64,000 nt of DNA, from positions 4,154,001 to 4,218,000 of the forward strand of contig OZ018415.1 of assembly GCA_963969595.1 (NCBI GenBank), given 5' to 3'. Below the pieces are notes generated by a model. It made no database searches, was not told where the DNA came from, and was given only the letters and a program-made list of their open reading frames with translations. This DNA is from Neckera pumila. Lineage: Eukaryota; Streptophyta; Bryopsida; Hypnales; Neckeraceae. Below, in pieces: positions 46,422-57,183 of the stretch (the stretch's first letter is position 1; every line of letters begins with the position of its first letter). Made by a program: the position numbers and the translations under genes.

Positions 46422-47876
46422 CACTATTAGAAAATCATGACCAAATCAATAGATTTTTGTTGATTGGAATAGTGGAATGATCTTTTTTGTTGATTTTTGA
46501 ACTTTCTGTGAAATTGTGGTAACTCTTCTATTAATTTGAATAATACAGTGAGTACTATTTGAAAATCAAGACCAAATCAATAGAATTTTAAGGAATCAAG
46601 AATCTCTTTAGAATCTACTTTTTGAATCTTTTTGGAATTTTTTGAATCTTGTGGAATCTTCTAAGATTCTTATAAAAAAATTCTAAGAACTTTGAAATCC
46701 TTTGGAATCTTATAAAATCTTATAATATCTTTTCCCAAAGTGTATTTCAATACTAGCTCAATGCCTAAAAAATTTCAAAGTAATTTAAATAAAGATGTGA
46801 TTAAAATTTTATGTTTGAAAAAGTCATTTTTTTATAAACAAGCAAGTCTAGGCAACCATGACAATTAGCTAGATTCAATGGGATTGAAATTTCTTATCCA
46901 TACTTTTCAACGAGATTGTTGAAAGAAGTTCCAAAGATCTAGTAGAGTTCCTTATGCACACTTTAATTTAACAAGATTGCTCGCAAGATTGTTGAAAACT
47001 AGATCCATCAGAATTGTATGTTCAATTGTTCATTCTAGATTTTTTTTATTTAACTTAATTAATCACAATCCAAAGTCAGTAGAGTTTGGTGGTCATTTTG
47101 GAAGAGTAATTCCACTTCTTTCAAAACACTTTGAACAAAGAAAAGTTAGAAAAACAAGTTACATTTCATCTCCCGAAACCCGTTTTACATTTGGAGCATC
47201 CAATCAAAAGTTATGGGCAAAGCTTAGAGACGGGTTGGAAGGAACATTTTTTTTGACATTTTCAAACATCCTCTCTGAATTTTGTCCAAAACTTTTGATT
47301 GGAGGCTCTAAATCTCAAACGGATTTTTGGAAATGAAAGTTAACTTGATTCTCAAACTTTGCTTAGTTCAAAGTTTTTGAAAAAAGTTGTTTGACTATGT
47401 CTAAATGGCCTCCAAAGTCTACTGATTTTACAAAGCAAATGATGTTACAATTGCAGGAACAAAATACATAAAATTCCACAACCTTTATATACACTTGTAA
47501 TAATGCATGGTCTAGTGGTGAGGACCTTGGACCTCAACCATGAGGTCCAAGGTTCAAACCTCTATGGCGACACCCGCCCACGTAGCGTATTGCCAAGGTG
47601 GCATGTCTAGGTAGTGGGGCTGCCTGCGTAGCCTGCCCGCCTAGGTGGTGGGGCTGCCTAAATGGCTTGCCCGCATAGGTGGCAGGGCCACATTCATGCT
47701 GCCCAAATTTTTTGGATAGCAATTTTTTTTTATTTAAAAAATTAAAAATTAAAAAATTAAAAAACATATTACCTATTTTGTCCTAAACAATGCCTTGTAA
47801 ATGACTGAAAAATCAATAGTTATTTGTTGAATTTTAGTTGTTTTGGTCACAACATTTCTGATAGTGTTCTTTGATA
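46422..47876. mobile_element. Non-autonomous CACTA (EnSpm-type) element, 1455 bp
   Basis: The left terminus is CACTATTAGAAAATCATGAC and the right, inverted, is CACTATCAGAAATGTTGTGA. TTC is duplicated at 46419-46421 and 47877-47879. Copy A keeps the empty site (CCACTTCTTTGATTTTG at about 16340). The 3-bp duplication and CACTA ends define the superfamily. No transposase frame is present. A tRNA-like SINE candidate lies inside. Confidence 0.92.
47505..47766 (+). mobile_element. Candidate tRNA-derived SINE
   Basis: It starts GCATGGTCTAGTGGTGAGGA, resembling a pol III A box (TGGTCTAGTGG at 47508-47518), and has a B box GGTTCAAACCTC at 47551-47562, at tRNA-like spacing. A GC-rich body with a 34-bp unit repeated 2.5 times (47607-47689, CTAGGTRGTGGGGCTGCCT) follows, ending in an A/T-rich tail (47734-47766). 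It is not a functional tRNA, since the acceptor and anticodon arms do not close. Flanking duplications were not found. Confidence 0.55.
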
Positions 47877-48446
47877 ATGACAGTATTTGCAATAGCGGTA
47901 ACAAATATTAATCAAAACTAATTGATAAATATACTTGACACTTAGTGTGAACTATACTATATATATTTATTAATGTAGTAGAAAAACGATCACTATGGAA
48001 TTTAGACTATAAAATAACTTACAAAAAGACCCACATAACTAATTAGAACAGATGTGGTCTTCTTGTAGTTATTTCCTTAATATACACTATCCATGTTTAC
48101 ACTACAATAGTGCTTAGTGAGAACGGATTTTGTAGACATTCTAAGATAAGCACTTCTAAAAATGAATTTTTTTTGAGCTCACTGTTTGAAAAGAATGGTC
48201 TTCTTCGTAACCATGCTAAACCATTTAATTGAATTTGTAAGGCATGCTAATATGAAAATTCACACTATTCAAGGTAGACTAGTAGACTAAAATCAACATA
48301 AATTCTAGTCAAGAAACCTCACGTTCATTTGTTAAGTGAGTTATATTCCGCAATCACCATTACGCAAGTCTACCCACATAATTGCGCATTACGGATATCC
48401 CATCCGTCATAACTTTTTGCTATTCATTCCAAAATACCTTTATCAC

Positions 48447-48640
48447 ACTAGTAGAAAATTCAGATTTTCTATTGATTTGATTGCATTGATTGGGGGGTCA
48501 CTTTTCTGTTGATTTGAATTGTTTTCATCATGAACGTTGAACGAAATTGGATGATATTTCTCCGGAATGAAAACGTGACAAATTTTGTGTCAAAAACAAA
48601 ACCAAAAAAACGTGAAAACTTTTGTGACATGTGGGGCATG
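48447..48640. mobile_element. Possible small CACTA element (left end only clear)
   Basis: CACTAGTAGAAAATTCAGAT at 48447 is a CACTA-type terminus and lies where copy A lacks sequence. The right end (TTTTGTGACATGTG near 48620) is only a poor match. Confidence 0.35.
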
Positions 48641-49262
48641 ACACTTCGTTGAAATGTTAATGTTTTGAGATTAAGAAGTTACAGGTTCACACTGTCTAAC
48701 AGTCAGGATTTTATGAGTTAAAATTAATGTAAGCCTAAACTTGCAGCCGCTACTTGTTGAAAGAATTACTGACTGACTAGTGAAGTGTGCCGTACCGGTA
48801 GTTCAGTTTAGTTGGTGCTGTGTTCCTTTTACAGTGACAGTGAGGAGGGTTGAAGAAACTACTTCAATTTGAAAAAAATTCTCACTATTGCTCCTTTTGC
48901 ACCCATTTCAGTAGGGAGCATGCCCACCCGTCTGGCATAATGGATGACTTGTTAACAAAGGTTGGCAAAATTGTCCCACCCGGTTTGCATATCAGATGAC
49001 ATGTTAAGAGAGTCCGCCTGAAAACAGACTTTGGCTGGCAAAACAAGGTGTTTTTGCAGGCCAGGAGACAGCTTGCAAACAGTCTGCAAAACAATGTCAG
49101 ACAAAAGGATTTGCACTTTCCCCGACTTTACGGACTTACTGAGTTCAAATTTTTTTGACCTCCCGTGGCACTTTTGTAGTTGGAGTTGTTTTTTACACAA
49201 TTTTTGTTTACAAAATTAGTGGGTGGGCCTCTGGGAGGGGGTCTAGAATACCCTAGTGAACC

Positions 49263-49413
49263 CATTAGAGAAAAAATCAGCCCTTCAGAGGGCCCTCCAA
49301 ATTGACATGCCAAGCTATTTCAAGTTTGGCCTGTCAACCTGGAAAAGTACCCCCAGTGAGCAATAAGAGTGTCCGTGGAATAGCCCTTTGGAGGGCTAAT
49401 TTTTTTTCTAATG
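49263..49413. mobile_element. MITE of the CATTAGAGAAAAAATCAGCCC family (copy 2)
   Basis: It is 151 bp. The left end is CATTAGAGAAAAAATCAGCC and the right, inverted, is CATTAGAAAAAAAATTAGCC. Both run into the CCCTYYRRAGGG palindrome. It shares CTCCAAATTGACATGCCAAG with copy 1, so it is an internally deleted relative. Confidence 0.8.
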
Positions 49414-49781
49414 CAAACAGTTTAAATCTGTCACCCAAGTTAAACTGCAGTCAAGAGTTGATCAAAACTTGAATGCTTCTTTTTTCCGTACAGTTGGTTC
49501 AATGAAGAGGAGTTGAAGACTTGAACATAAAATAAACTGTAAATTAGGTACAGACTTCGTTATAAATAACATTTGGGAAAATCTCATTTGAGACTAAATG
49601 CAATTGAAATTTTACATGAAAGAGTTTAGACTAACGCACTTTCGAAGCCAAAATCCACTGCATTTTGCAAGCCGGGTGATGCTTCCTCACCTCGTAGTCA
49701 ACTTTTTGAATGACTCACTTTATTTTGTTGACTGTTTTTAGCAGAATCATTCCTTAGTTGGAAGTCCTGGACTGGACAGTA

Positions 49782-50075
49782 AGGTAGGGGGCTGTAAAAG
49801 CAACTCTTTAAGAGTTGATTTGCATTTTTGGGCAAGCTAAACTGCTTAAAATAATTTTCAGTAATTTTTTGTAGTAAGAAAAATGGAATTGGCATCTAAT
49901 CCAAGTTGTTTCATATTTTTTGGACCTTCATGGAATTAGTTATGAATTTTTGAAATTGAAAACATAGTGGTTTTTAAAAGCGACCGCCTCTTGAAATGTA
50001 CACTTTTGATACATGTTAGAGGCAAAATGTACCAAATCGCTTTTAGAGACAGGTCGCTTTTACAGCCCCCTACCT
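49782..50075. mobile_element. 294-bp MITE with TA duplication, AGGTAGGGGGCTG termini
   Basis: The termini AGGTAGGGGGCTGTAAAAGC and its exact complement at the right form a 20-bp perfect inverted repeat. TA flanks both sides (49780-49781, 50076-50077). Copy A has the empty site GACTGTACTTTACAGTTG. The TA duplication suggests a mariner-like mobiliser, though the termini are not of Stowaway type. Confidence 0.88.
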
Positions 50076-50276
50076 TACATTACAGTTGATATATGCCCCT
50101 ATACTAGTAGATATAGATTCCGGACCTTATTTTTTGTTCCCCTACCCTTGTGTGCTGATAGGGGCGAGGCGGTGAGCTATTACCGAGTACCAAGAGACTT
50201 TTATTTATTTTTAATTTTGAAACCTTACAGTCAAAACTTTACTAACTTCCCTGACCAAAATAATAATTTCATAATC

Positions 50277-50545
50277 TAAAGCTTTATGCACAAAAGAGTG
50301 CAAGAGCTTTGTTGCAGTTTGAAAAGCTGCATACTTGATACAAATAGAAAGTTTTATGCATGAAGGAGTGCAAGGGCTTAGTTTTGTGGTATTTGGACAT
50401 GCAATGTCAAAGTTATGTTTTAAATTTAAAAGATAATTTAATTCAATTTTTTAAATTCAAAGAATTCAAAAATCGATAACTTTCACACCATAGGTCCAAA
50501 TGCCACAAAACAAAGTCTCTACACCCTTCCTTGCAAAGAATTTCC
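50277..50545. repeat. Dispersed palindromic repeat units
   Basis: AGCTTTATGCACAAAAGAGTGC, TGAAGGAGTGCAAGGGCTTA and the inverse TAGGTCCAAATGCCACAAAA show the same self-complementary units as at 28600-29045 and 42945-43300. Confidence 0.65.
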
Positions 50546-50981
50546 CAATAGTACCAAGAATAAAGTCAGGGGACTCATAGTTTATTTGATTTCAAGATAT
50601 CAAACAAACAAACAAAACAAAACAAAACACTATAAAAAAACGACCTTTTTTTTTACGTCTAAAAAAACGGGTCATGGCATTCACATTGACAGAGAATTGG
50701 TCTACGTTGATGTCTCTTAAAATTTGTTATAACAGACACACAAAAAATGCACTATGTTGTGTAAAAAATGTGCTAAAATTAGGCTTATTTTTTAAAAACA
50801 TCATAGTTTGCAAGCAAGCCACAATGTGGCACATGGAAGACACGTAACCTCCACATCAGCTCCCCATAGGCGGGCAGTGCCACATATGAATTTTTTCATC
50901 CGGTTTGTTGCTGACATGGCACCTAATGTGGTGGCAAGAAAAGTGACATGGTAACCATTGATGATGACGTGACATGCCTAG
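50546..50981. other. Spacer with a CACTA-like left end
   Basis: CACTATAAAAAAACGACC at 50629, followed by ACGTCTAAAAAAACGGGTC, has the look of a CACTA terminus and subterminal repeats. No right end was found. Otherwise empty. Confidence 0.4.
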
Positions 50982-51377
50982 TCAGCACACTTTTATGCTA
51001 TTTAAGAATTTTAATTTTGCTTTTTGAGGCATCAACTTAAACATCATGGAAAGGTTACGCAACATGGAAAGGTTGCAAATTTGCAGGAATAAGAACCGGA
51101 CAACAGCTGAACTCATTTGCAAAGACCTTGTTGCATCTAGTTGAGAAGAAAATGGATTGAATCTGGAGAGCACTTGGTTAAGCCGCTTGAAAGCTGCAAG
51201 CTTTACCCACACGATCTGCACTGCAAGCTCATTCATTTCAGTCATGACCATAAGATTTACAAACAATCTTGAAGACCCACTTTCCATCACTCGAGCAACC
51301 CTCCCAATGGGTTTCAAACGAACCGGAGAAAGTTGGGGCAAAGAGATCATATCAAATACTACGATTGAAGAGTCCAA
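50982..51377 (-). pseudogene. Unrecognised open frame, possible captured gene fragment
   Basis: This is a 131-codon frame with an amino-acid mix more protein-like than most spurious frames here (LPQLSPVRLKPIGRVARVME, TEMNELAVQIVWVKLAAF). It has no family match I can name. It lies between transposon fragments and could be an exon carried by an element, or chance. Confidence 0.25.
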
Positions 51378-51449
51378 AGTGGAGCTCCAACGCCCACTAG
51401 CTCAACAGAACAAGTAGGTACACATTCGTAAAAAAGGACATTTGGTATA

Positions 51450-51563
51450 GGGCAATGCCTGCAGAGGAGGGCATTGCGCCAAATAATTGGTCGACGAGGA
51501 GGGCGGAGCCCAATGAGGAGGGCCGATTATTTGGCGCAATGCCCGACAATAAGGGTATTGCCC
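51450..51563. repeat. Nested hairpin, GGGCATTGCGCCAAATAATTGG arms
   Basis: The inner arms 51469-51490 and 51523-51544 pair at 21 of 22 positions around a purine-rich loop. The outer GGGCAATGCC (51450) pairs with GGTATTGCCC (51554-51563). A further small stem, CCCGATTAC with GTAATCGGG, lies at 51635-51666. Probably a foldback element. Confidence 0.8.
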
Positions 51564-51960
51564 GATGTAAAGCACAAGCAAAATTCAAGGAAAATCGGGA
51601 TGATAAATTGGAGCTGGATGAAAAATCTGTAATCCCCGATTACACGGGTTTGCCCACGTAATCGGGCATTACGGCGCAGAAACTTCCCTGCAGAATGAAT
51701 GGGAGAAGTCCCGCAAGTGGTTTACGATGAGCAAACTTCTGATTCCCAACCATCCAGGCAACAGTATATGAGCAGTTTTTATGAGTATCAAACAATCTCA
51801 TCCTCTCTTGACTTGAAGCAGTTTCTCCCTCATTGACCTGAAGCATCTTTTCCTTGTAAAAGTGAATAGGTCACTACACAAAAGCTACATCAAGAGGTTT
51901 CGTATTCACCAACCAATGTTATGTTTGCTCTTGCAGGTGTACTAACACTCTGAAAATGTA
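51564..51960. other. Unannotated spacer
   Basis: Apart from the small stem at 51635-51666 nothing is supported. Confidence 0.5.
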
Positions 51961-52299
51961 AGAGCATCGCCACCAGCCGCGCCACTCAACCTCTGCAACC
52001 TCACTTTTTGCTTGCTGTGCTCAGTATGAGAAAAAGGGCTCCACACCAACAACTTGTCATGTCATTTTTACATTTGCTTGGGCAGTTTTACACTCATGCC
52101 AACTTGGTCAACTTTGACTATGATTTTAATGGAAGACATGGAGACTAGTGAGAGGTGTGAGAAGAGGGGGAAGAACTTTAGCTAGGACTGTAAAGGGGTT
52201 GTTGGTGCGGAGTCACACGTCATGAGGCAGTAAGTGCCTCGCCACTTCTTCATGCCATGGTCCAATTTTGCGGACTGGTGGTGATGATGGTGATGCTCT
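51961..52299. mobile_element. MITE, AGAGCATCRCCACCA termini
   Basis: The left end is AGAGCATCGCCACCAGCC. The right end, inverted, is AGAGCATCACCATCATCACC. It spans about 339 bp and has no coding content. GAGCATC-ended MITEs are common in plants. The related left ends near 17820 and 19269 suggest more copies in this window. Confidence 0.65.
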
Positions 52300-54601
52300 A
52301 ATAGGATATGAGGAAGAATTAGAAACAAGAGACCAATAAGTCCTGAGTGCCGATGATGGAGGACCCCGACAGATCTTGAGATTATCACAGGGAAAAGATT
52401 GTTCAATTCAATGAGGGAAAAATTGTCCATTTCAGACGATATCATTAGAGCAGTTTGTTATAGAGCACATCCGCGTCTAGGAAGTCGATCACCACCGCGA
52501 CCAAAGTTCAAAGTCATGGCCTCCACCTTCTTTCAAATTTTTCCATACGCCTACTTGCTCAATGATCTACGAGCTTGCCATATCCACCAGAATCAGCTTG
52601 CCACACACTTCGAGCACAAGCATCATAACCTGCATTCGCAAACCATGTGCACCCATCCACCACCGCGGCGTGTCAGAAGCCAGATTTACACACAACCTGT
52701 CATGGAGATGGCGGGACACCTGCTGAACCGACAACCTCGCTCGCCATCGTCGGAGGGAACTGCGGGTTTCTTCATCCCGCCCCCCCTCTCTGTCGCAACG
52801 GATTAACAGCGCTGGATTCTCGTTTCTCTTCCTCTTCTGTTACAATTCAAAAAAATAAATAAAACCCAAAGAACTCGGGTGTAGCATCGATGGACATGAG
52901 ATGAATGACAAGGGATAGCCACATATTGCGATCCCCTCAGCAGTATCCACCAGCACAGACTCTGCGACATACAAGCGACTTCGAAACACGTCTACACCAC
53001 CGAAAGAGCACGGGTGCGAACTAATTAAGCGTAGGCCAGGTGCAAGAAAATGCCACACGAAATGAGCTTAACAGCTGCAATATATTCAAGCAAAAAATCA
53101 CCGAAGATAATCCTCAGCGAGGAGACATGCATGTACTTTATCCTACTACAGTACATGTATTGCAACTAAAGAAATGCGCTTTCATTCCGATGATGACCAC
53201 TGCGGGAAATCCTGAGAAAGGAAGGCGCGTACGCACAAGCAAAGACAAGGAGAGAGACAGAGAGAAGTGCAAATGGTACCTCGCAGGTGCGTCACAGCAT
53301 CGGAAGAACGGCACTCGCAAATTGGGACCCTCGTTGAGAGGCTGTTCAAATTCATGATGGTTGAAACGCCACCATGCAAACTAGCAACCAACTAACATTA
53401 GAGAAAAAATGAGCCCTCTGGAGGACCCTGAAATTTAGTTATACGAGGCAAAGAAATGTTGATTTCCCCAATTTTCGTGCAGCGTTTCTGCTGTGACAGT
53501 GGCGCAGGAAGTCAATTTTGCGAATAAAAAATTAATAAAAAATGTGCAGCCCATATGCAGCCCCAAGGGACGATGTTACAACCCTGATAAACATTGCTGA
53601 GGAAACAAAACATAACATTAGATGAAATTTGAAGCCATTAGAAGACTATTTTAGGCCCGTTCCCAAATTTGGCCCGATTCTATGAACAGCTAATTTACAT
53701 TCATTTTTTCAAAGACAAAACCATTTGTCTTTTGTAAGTCGTAAAAAATTTGAAACTACTGCAAAAAAAAGTTTATGAAGAAAATTCATATCAAATATAG
53801 AATATACTCAATAAATGTGAAACTTTCACCATATTTGTACGTTATAGCATATAACATTATAGAACAAACTAAAGCTATTGTACTCTAAAATTAAAGAATC
53901 AACAAACCATGGTTATAGGTCCAAAGTTCATATTGCTATAAAATACTGAAATTCATGGTTTTTTCAAAATTTCAATTGGAATAGAAAATGCACTTGATAA
54001 GCTTCATTTCATTAGGTTGCCTCAAATTCAAAAAATACCACTTTTATGGCCGAAATTCACATCAAGAGAAAAAAAGCAAGAAATGGCTAAAATAAATGCA
54101 TTGCAAGGGCAATCCACGGATTAAACGCCTTCTTCTTTTAAAAAGTCAATAATACCATAATGGGTTCATTTAGCATACTATTCACTGAAAATGTACTCAA
54201 ATAACAACAAATGAAAAAATGGATGAAAAAACATTTTTTTTCCATCCTACAATCTTAGTTGAAGTCATCCAAAGGACGTTTTGCATCTTCAACAATATTT
54301 AAGTCAATTAAGGTGTACCTTTCATCTCAATTCCACCCTTATATAGCCAAAGTACATTTCAAAACAAAAATGTACACCACAAATACATAAAAGTGGAACT
54401 AGATTTTGGGTGGTAATAGGTAGGTTCACCTTATACATAATGTAGGGCCTATTTTGTATTTAAACACCATGCATTGCCTAGGTTCACATCAACCTCAACT
54501 GACATCATAACTCTTTTATTTTTGGCAACATGGGACTAAATTGCACCATTTCAAATACTAGAAGAAATCTACATTATTCCAATTTAGTGATGGTTTTTTA
54601 A
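52300..54601. other. 2.3-kb spacer without a supported gene
   Basis: An open plus frame at 52399-52806 has no domain and a His/Pro-rich, low-information composition, and I do not call it. 53398-53600 carries one end and part of the body of the AGCCC MITE (CATTAGAGAAAAAATGAGCC; GACAGTGGCGCAGGAAGT matches copy 1 inverted). 54598-54601 is TTAA. Confidence 0.5.
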
Positions 54602-55501
54602 CCCCTAAAAGCTCAAGTGTCTGTGTGGGGGTTATTTGGTACTTTGGGCAAGCTCATGTGACCTCAATTTTTCATATGATTTTTTGAAACTTTTTTGGGA
54701 GATAGGAAATTTCATTAGCTTCGCGGGAAGATAAATTTCATCAAATTCCGACTTACCCTCCAAAAGTTATGATGGATTGAATAAAAATTTCAGTTCGGGA
54801 ATCTACTGCCCCTTAGGAATCTGACTTTGACTCCCAAGGGGGCAGCAGAGGTGACAAGAGACAAGAGGTGGCAAGAGAGGAGAGGTGGCAAGAGGTGGCA
54901 AGAGAGGCTATTGTTGTGCCTATTGGGAGGTCACATGAGGCTTTAAGAGCTTGTAGATGTTAGAGATTTTGACATTTTTCAAAAAAAAAAAATTCTACTT
55001 CTAAAATACAAGTGCATCTTTCAATCCACCGTTCAGATTTCCTAGGTCACAAAATGTGTGATGGGATTTTTTTTTTGAAAATGGCCTATTGTATTGTCAT
55101 TTCTTGGGACATAGTGGCAAATTTTAATTTTTTTGAATATCGGGATTGTCTTGGATTGCCTTGTAAATTGGTATGCACATGCCTAACATGTTTCCCCATA
55201 AGAAAAAATTATAAATTGGAGGTCTGTAGTGGGAAAAAATTCAGCAAATGACGGTCAAAGGCATCTGAAATTTTCGGGCACAGTGGAAAGAAAAAAAAAA
55301 AAAGACTTTGAATGCAAATATCTCCCAATCTATACGGTCAAACCTCACGAAATTTTTACCACATGTTCTCACACAAGTTAACTACAAGATCCAATGGTTA
55401 CATTCCCAAAAAATCAATTTTTCAAACTTTTTTGATGAATACTCTAGAAATGGCAGTTTTGGGTGATTTTTGAGGTAGAAAAGGCCTTGGGCTCTTAGGG
55501 G
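54602..55501. mobile_element. Long TTAA-flanked element (copy h, subfamily I)
   Basis: It is 900 bp, left end CCCCTAAAAGCTCAAGTGTC, right end inverted CCCCTAAGAGCCCAAGGCC. TTAA at 54598-54601 and 55502-55505. An internal run of GAGGTGGCAAGAG units (54847-54910) is an insertion specific to this copy. Confidence 0.88.
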
Positions 55502-56475
55502 TTAATCTAACACAATTGTGATGGAAATAACACAAATTTTCAAAACTATTACTAAAACAATGTTGAAATAAATGTCTATTTTTTACCAAATAAAAGTAAT
55601 CTTTTCTCATCAAAACTTTTCCATTTCTATTAAAAATGTCAATGAAGTTGCCAAATTTAGATGAAAAAGTGCGTGAATATGATTGAAAAGTGTTTTGTTG
55701 GTCCAAAAGATGGATGAATATTTAAATACAATGCTTCACCAAATTTGAGGTAATCACCATCCTAGCACTTTCTCATAAATTTAAAAAAAAAGGGCTATAC
55801 ACGAGTTTGACACACTTTCCTATAACAGAAACAACCAAACAAGTATTCTGCAAGAGGCTTTCTCCTTATACCAAAACTCACTTTTTGAGTCCGGTCCTAC
55901 TCAAACTTCCCTCGTGAGCTTTGGCAAAGCTTACTCCTCTTTTGGTAAGATCCAATAAACAAACACATAAACACATAAGCTGAACAGTTATTACAACATC
56001 ACAACACAAACTGATCAACATCTTCCCCTTGTACATGAGATAGGTAAGAAAATCACACCTTCCAAGAGGGAAGATATTTTACAGAACATAAAAAATTCAC
56101 AAAGTGCGTCAACCTGAAAGGCATGGAAACCACCCCAAGTTTTTATAAGCAGAAACATGACAATATCCATTTTACACACCGTTCCACACTCTACAATTGC
56201 TGTGGGGCAGTACTTGTGGCAAAGAACAGAAATAAATGTTAAACCAGTCGCCTCGTCGAGTTGTCCTCACAGCGCGCTAGCCAGCCAGACCCATGGTACA
56301 CTACTGTAGTTATATACAAATCTATACGCAAACTTGCTCTGAGGTTTCTTTCCAGCCTCACCCGACATCCACCGTCCGTTGTTTCCATTCTCTAGAGCAG
56401 ATAAAAAAATCTGTCCTAACCTGTCAACAACAACCTGACATAGCTTGAGCCTGTTTCTACACAGTAAGATACAAA
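55502..56475. other. Spacer / 3' flank of zinc-finger gene
   Basis: From about 56040 the sequence becomes more balanced in composition and may be the 3' UTR of the minus-strand gene. No separate gene. Confidence 0.45.
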
Positions 56476-56781
56476 TTAATCAGGAACGACCATCCTATCT
56501 CTCCTCAGCAGGCAGCTCTGAAATACTTTGGACCAGTTTCTAGGCTGTTCCGTAAACGTAAACCAAGAAAGGGTAAAACCCTCAAGAGGCCTACTAGTGA
56601 TGCTGGTTCTCAAATATTCAGTCAAACCCGGCAAAGGGACTTCTTCACAACAGGCGATCTCGACTTGCAAACCTTCTGTCCCGTCAATGCCAGGCACCCC
56701 TACTAAACATCCGCAACCACACAATGACCAGTCTGGAAATTGAACCACATGCTGAAGCACACTGTTTTTCGGATTTGACAG
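56476..56781 (-). CDS. Candidate 3' exon of the zinc-finger gene
   Basis: A minus-strand open segment, opening right after a GGTAG acceptor-like site, encodes about 101 residues of well-mixed composition: LQHVVQFPDWSLCGCGCLVG, VEIACCEEVPLPGLTEYLRT, PLEGFTLSWFTFTEQPRNWS. It lies downstream of the zinc-finger ORF, which contains an excellent donor (CAGAGTAAGC, near 57233) just 15 codons before its stop. The donor phase and this acceptor do not join directly in frame, so another small exon or a different acceptor would be needed. It is protein-like, but its attachment to the gene is a guess. Confidence 0.4.
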   Translation of the reverse strand: MSNPKNSVLQHVVQFPDWSLCGCGCLVGVPGIDGTEGLQVEIACCEEVPLPGLTEYLRTSITSRPLEGFTLSWFTFTEQPRNWSKVFQSCLLRRDRMVVPD

Positions 56782-57183
56782 CTACCAACGAAGACAGGTT
56801 CCTGGATAATCTCGAAAGAGATTTGAAGATTGCACAACGGTGCGTGACGGAAGAGGGAAAAAGCCATCCTTCAAACAGAAAACATGATCAACCACCTGCA
56901 CACCAGCACGTAGAAATCAATTTCTCAAAAATTAGACATAGCTACTGCAACTGCTAATCCGGTTGACTTGGTCCAACCTTCAAGATTGCCGTCTAACAAT
57001 TTGATCAGCTGATCAAAACCAGATCACTAGTAGATTGATCAAAATCCACACATAAACACAGAATCACGAAACGCTGATCCCAAAAATTCAAAACCTGCCA
57101 TAGAATACTCACGAGAGACCCCTATACAAAGTGACGACATATAAAGCATTCGGTAACCAAGTAACCAATCTAGCAACCTTCAT

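Larger units (their letters stand above)
45000..50150 (+). repeat. Segmental duplication, copy B (direct repeat of 14880-18960)
   Basis: It is collinear with copy A once insertions are removed: GTTGGCATGCACAACAAGAG at 45012, GATGAGGATGTGATAGTGGA at 46277, GATAAATATACTTGACACTT at 47924, GCAGCCGCTACTTG at 48744, TGGAAGTCCTGGACTGGAC at 49759, and GATATAGATTCCGGACCTT at 50111. It is continuous with dirigent B and its 3' flank (44675-44999), so the duplicated unit originally included the gene. Confidence 0.85.

Noticed and set aside
47505..47577. Functional tRNA gene
   Set aside because: A- and B-box-like motifs are present but the arms do not fold into a complete cloverleaf and the acceptor stem does not close.
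52399..52806. 135-codon plus-strand frame
   Set aside because: His/Pro-rich, no domain, no splice or homology support, next to transposon ends.
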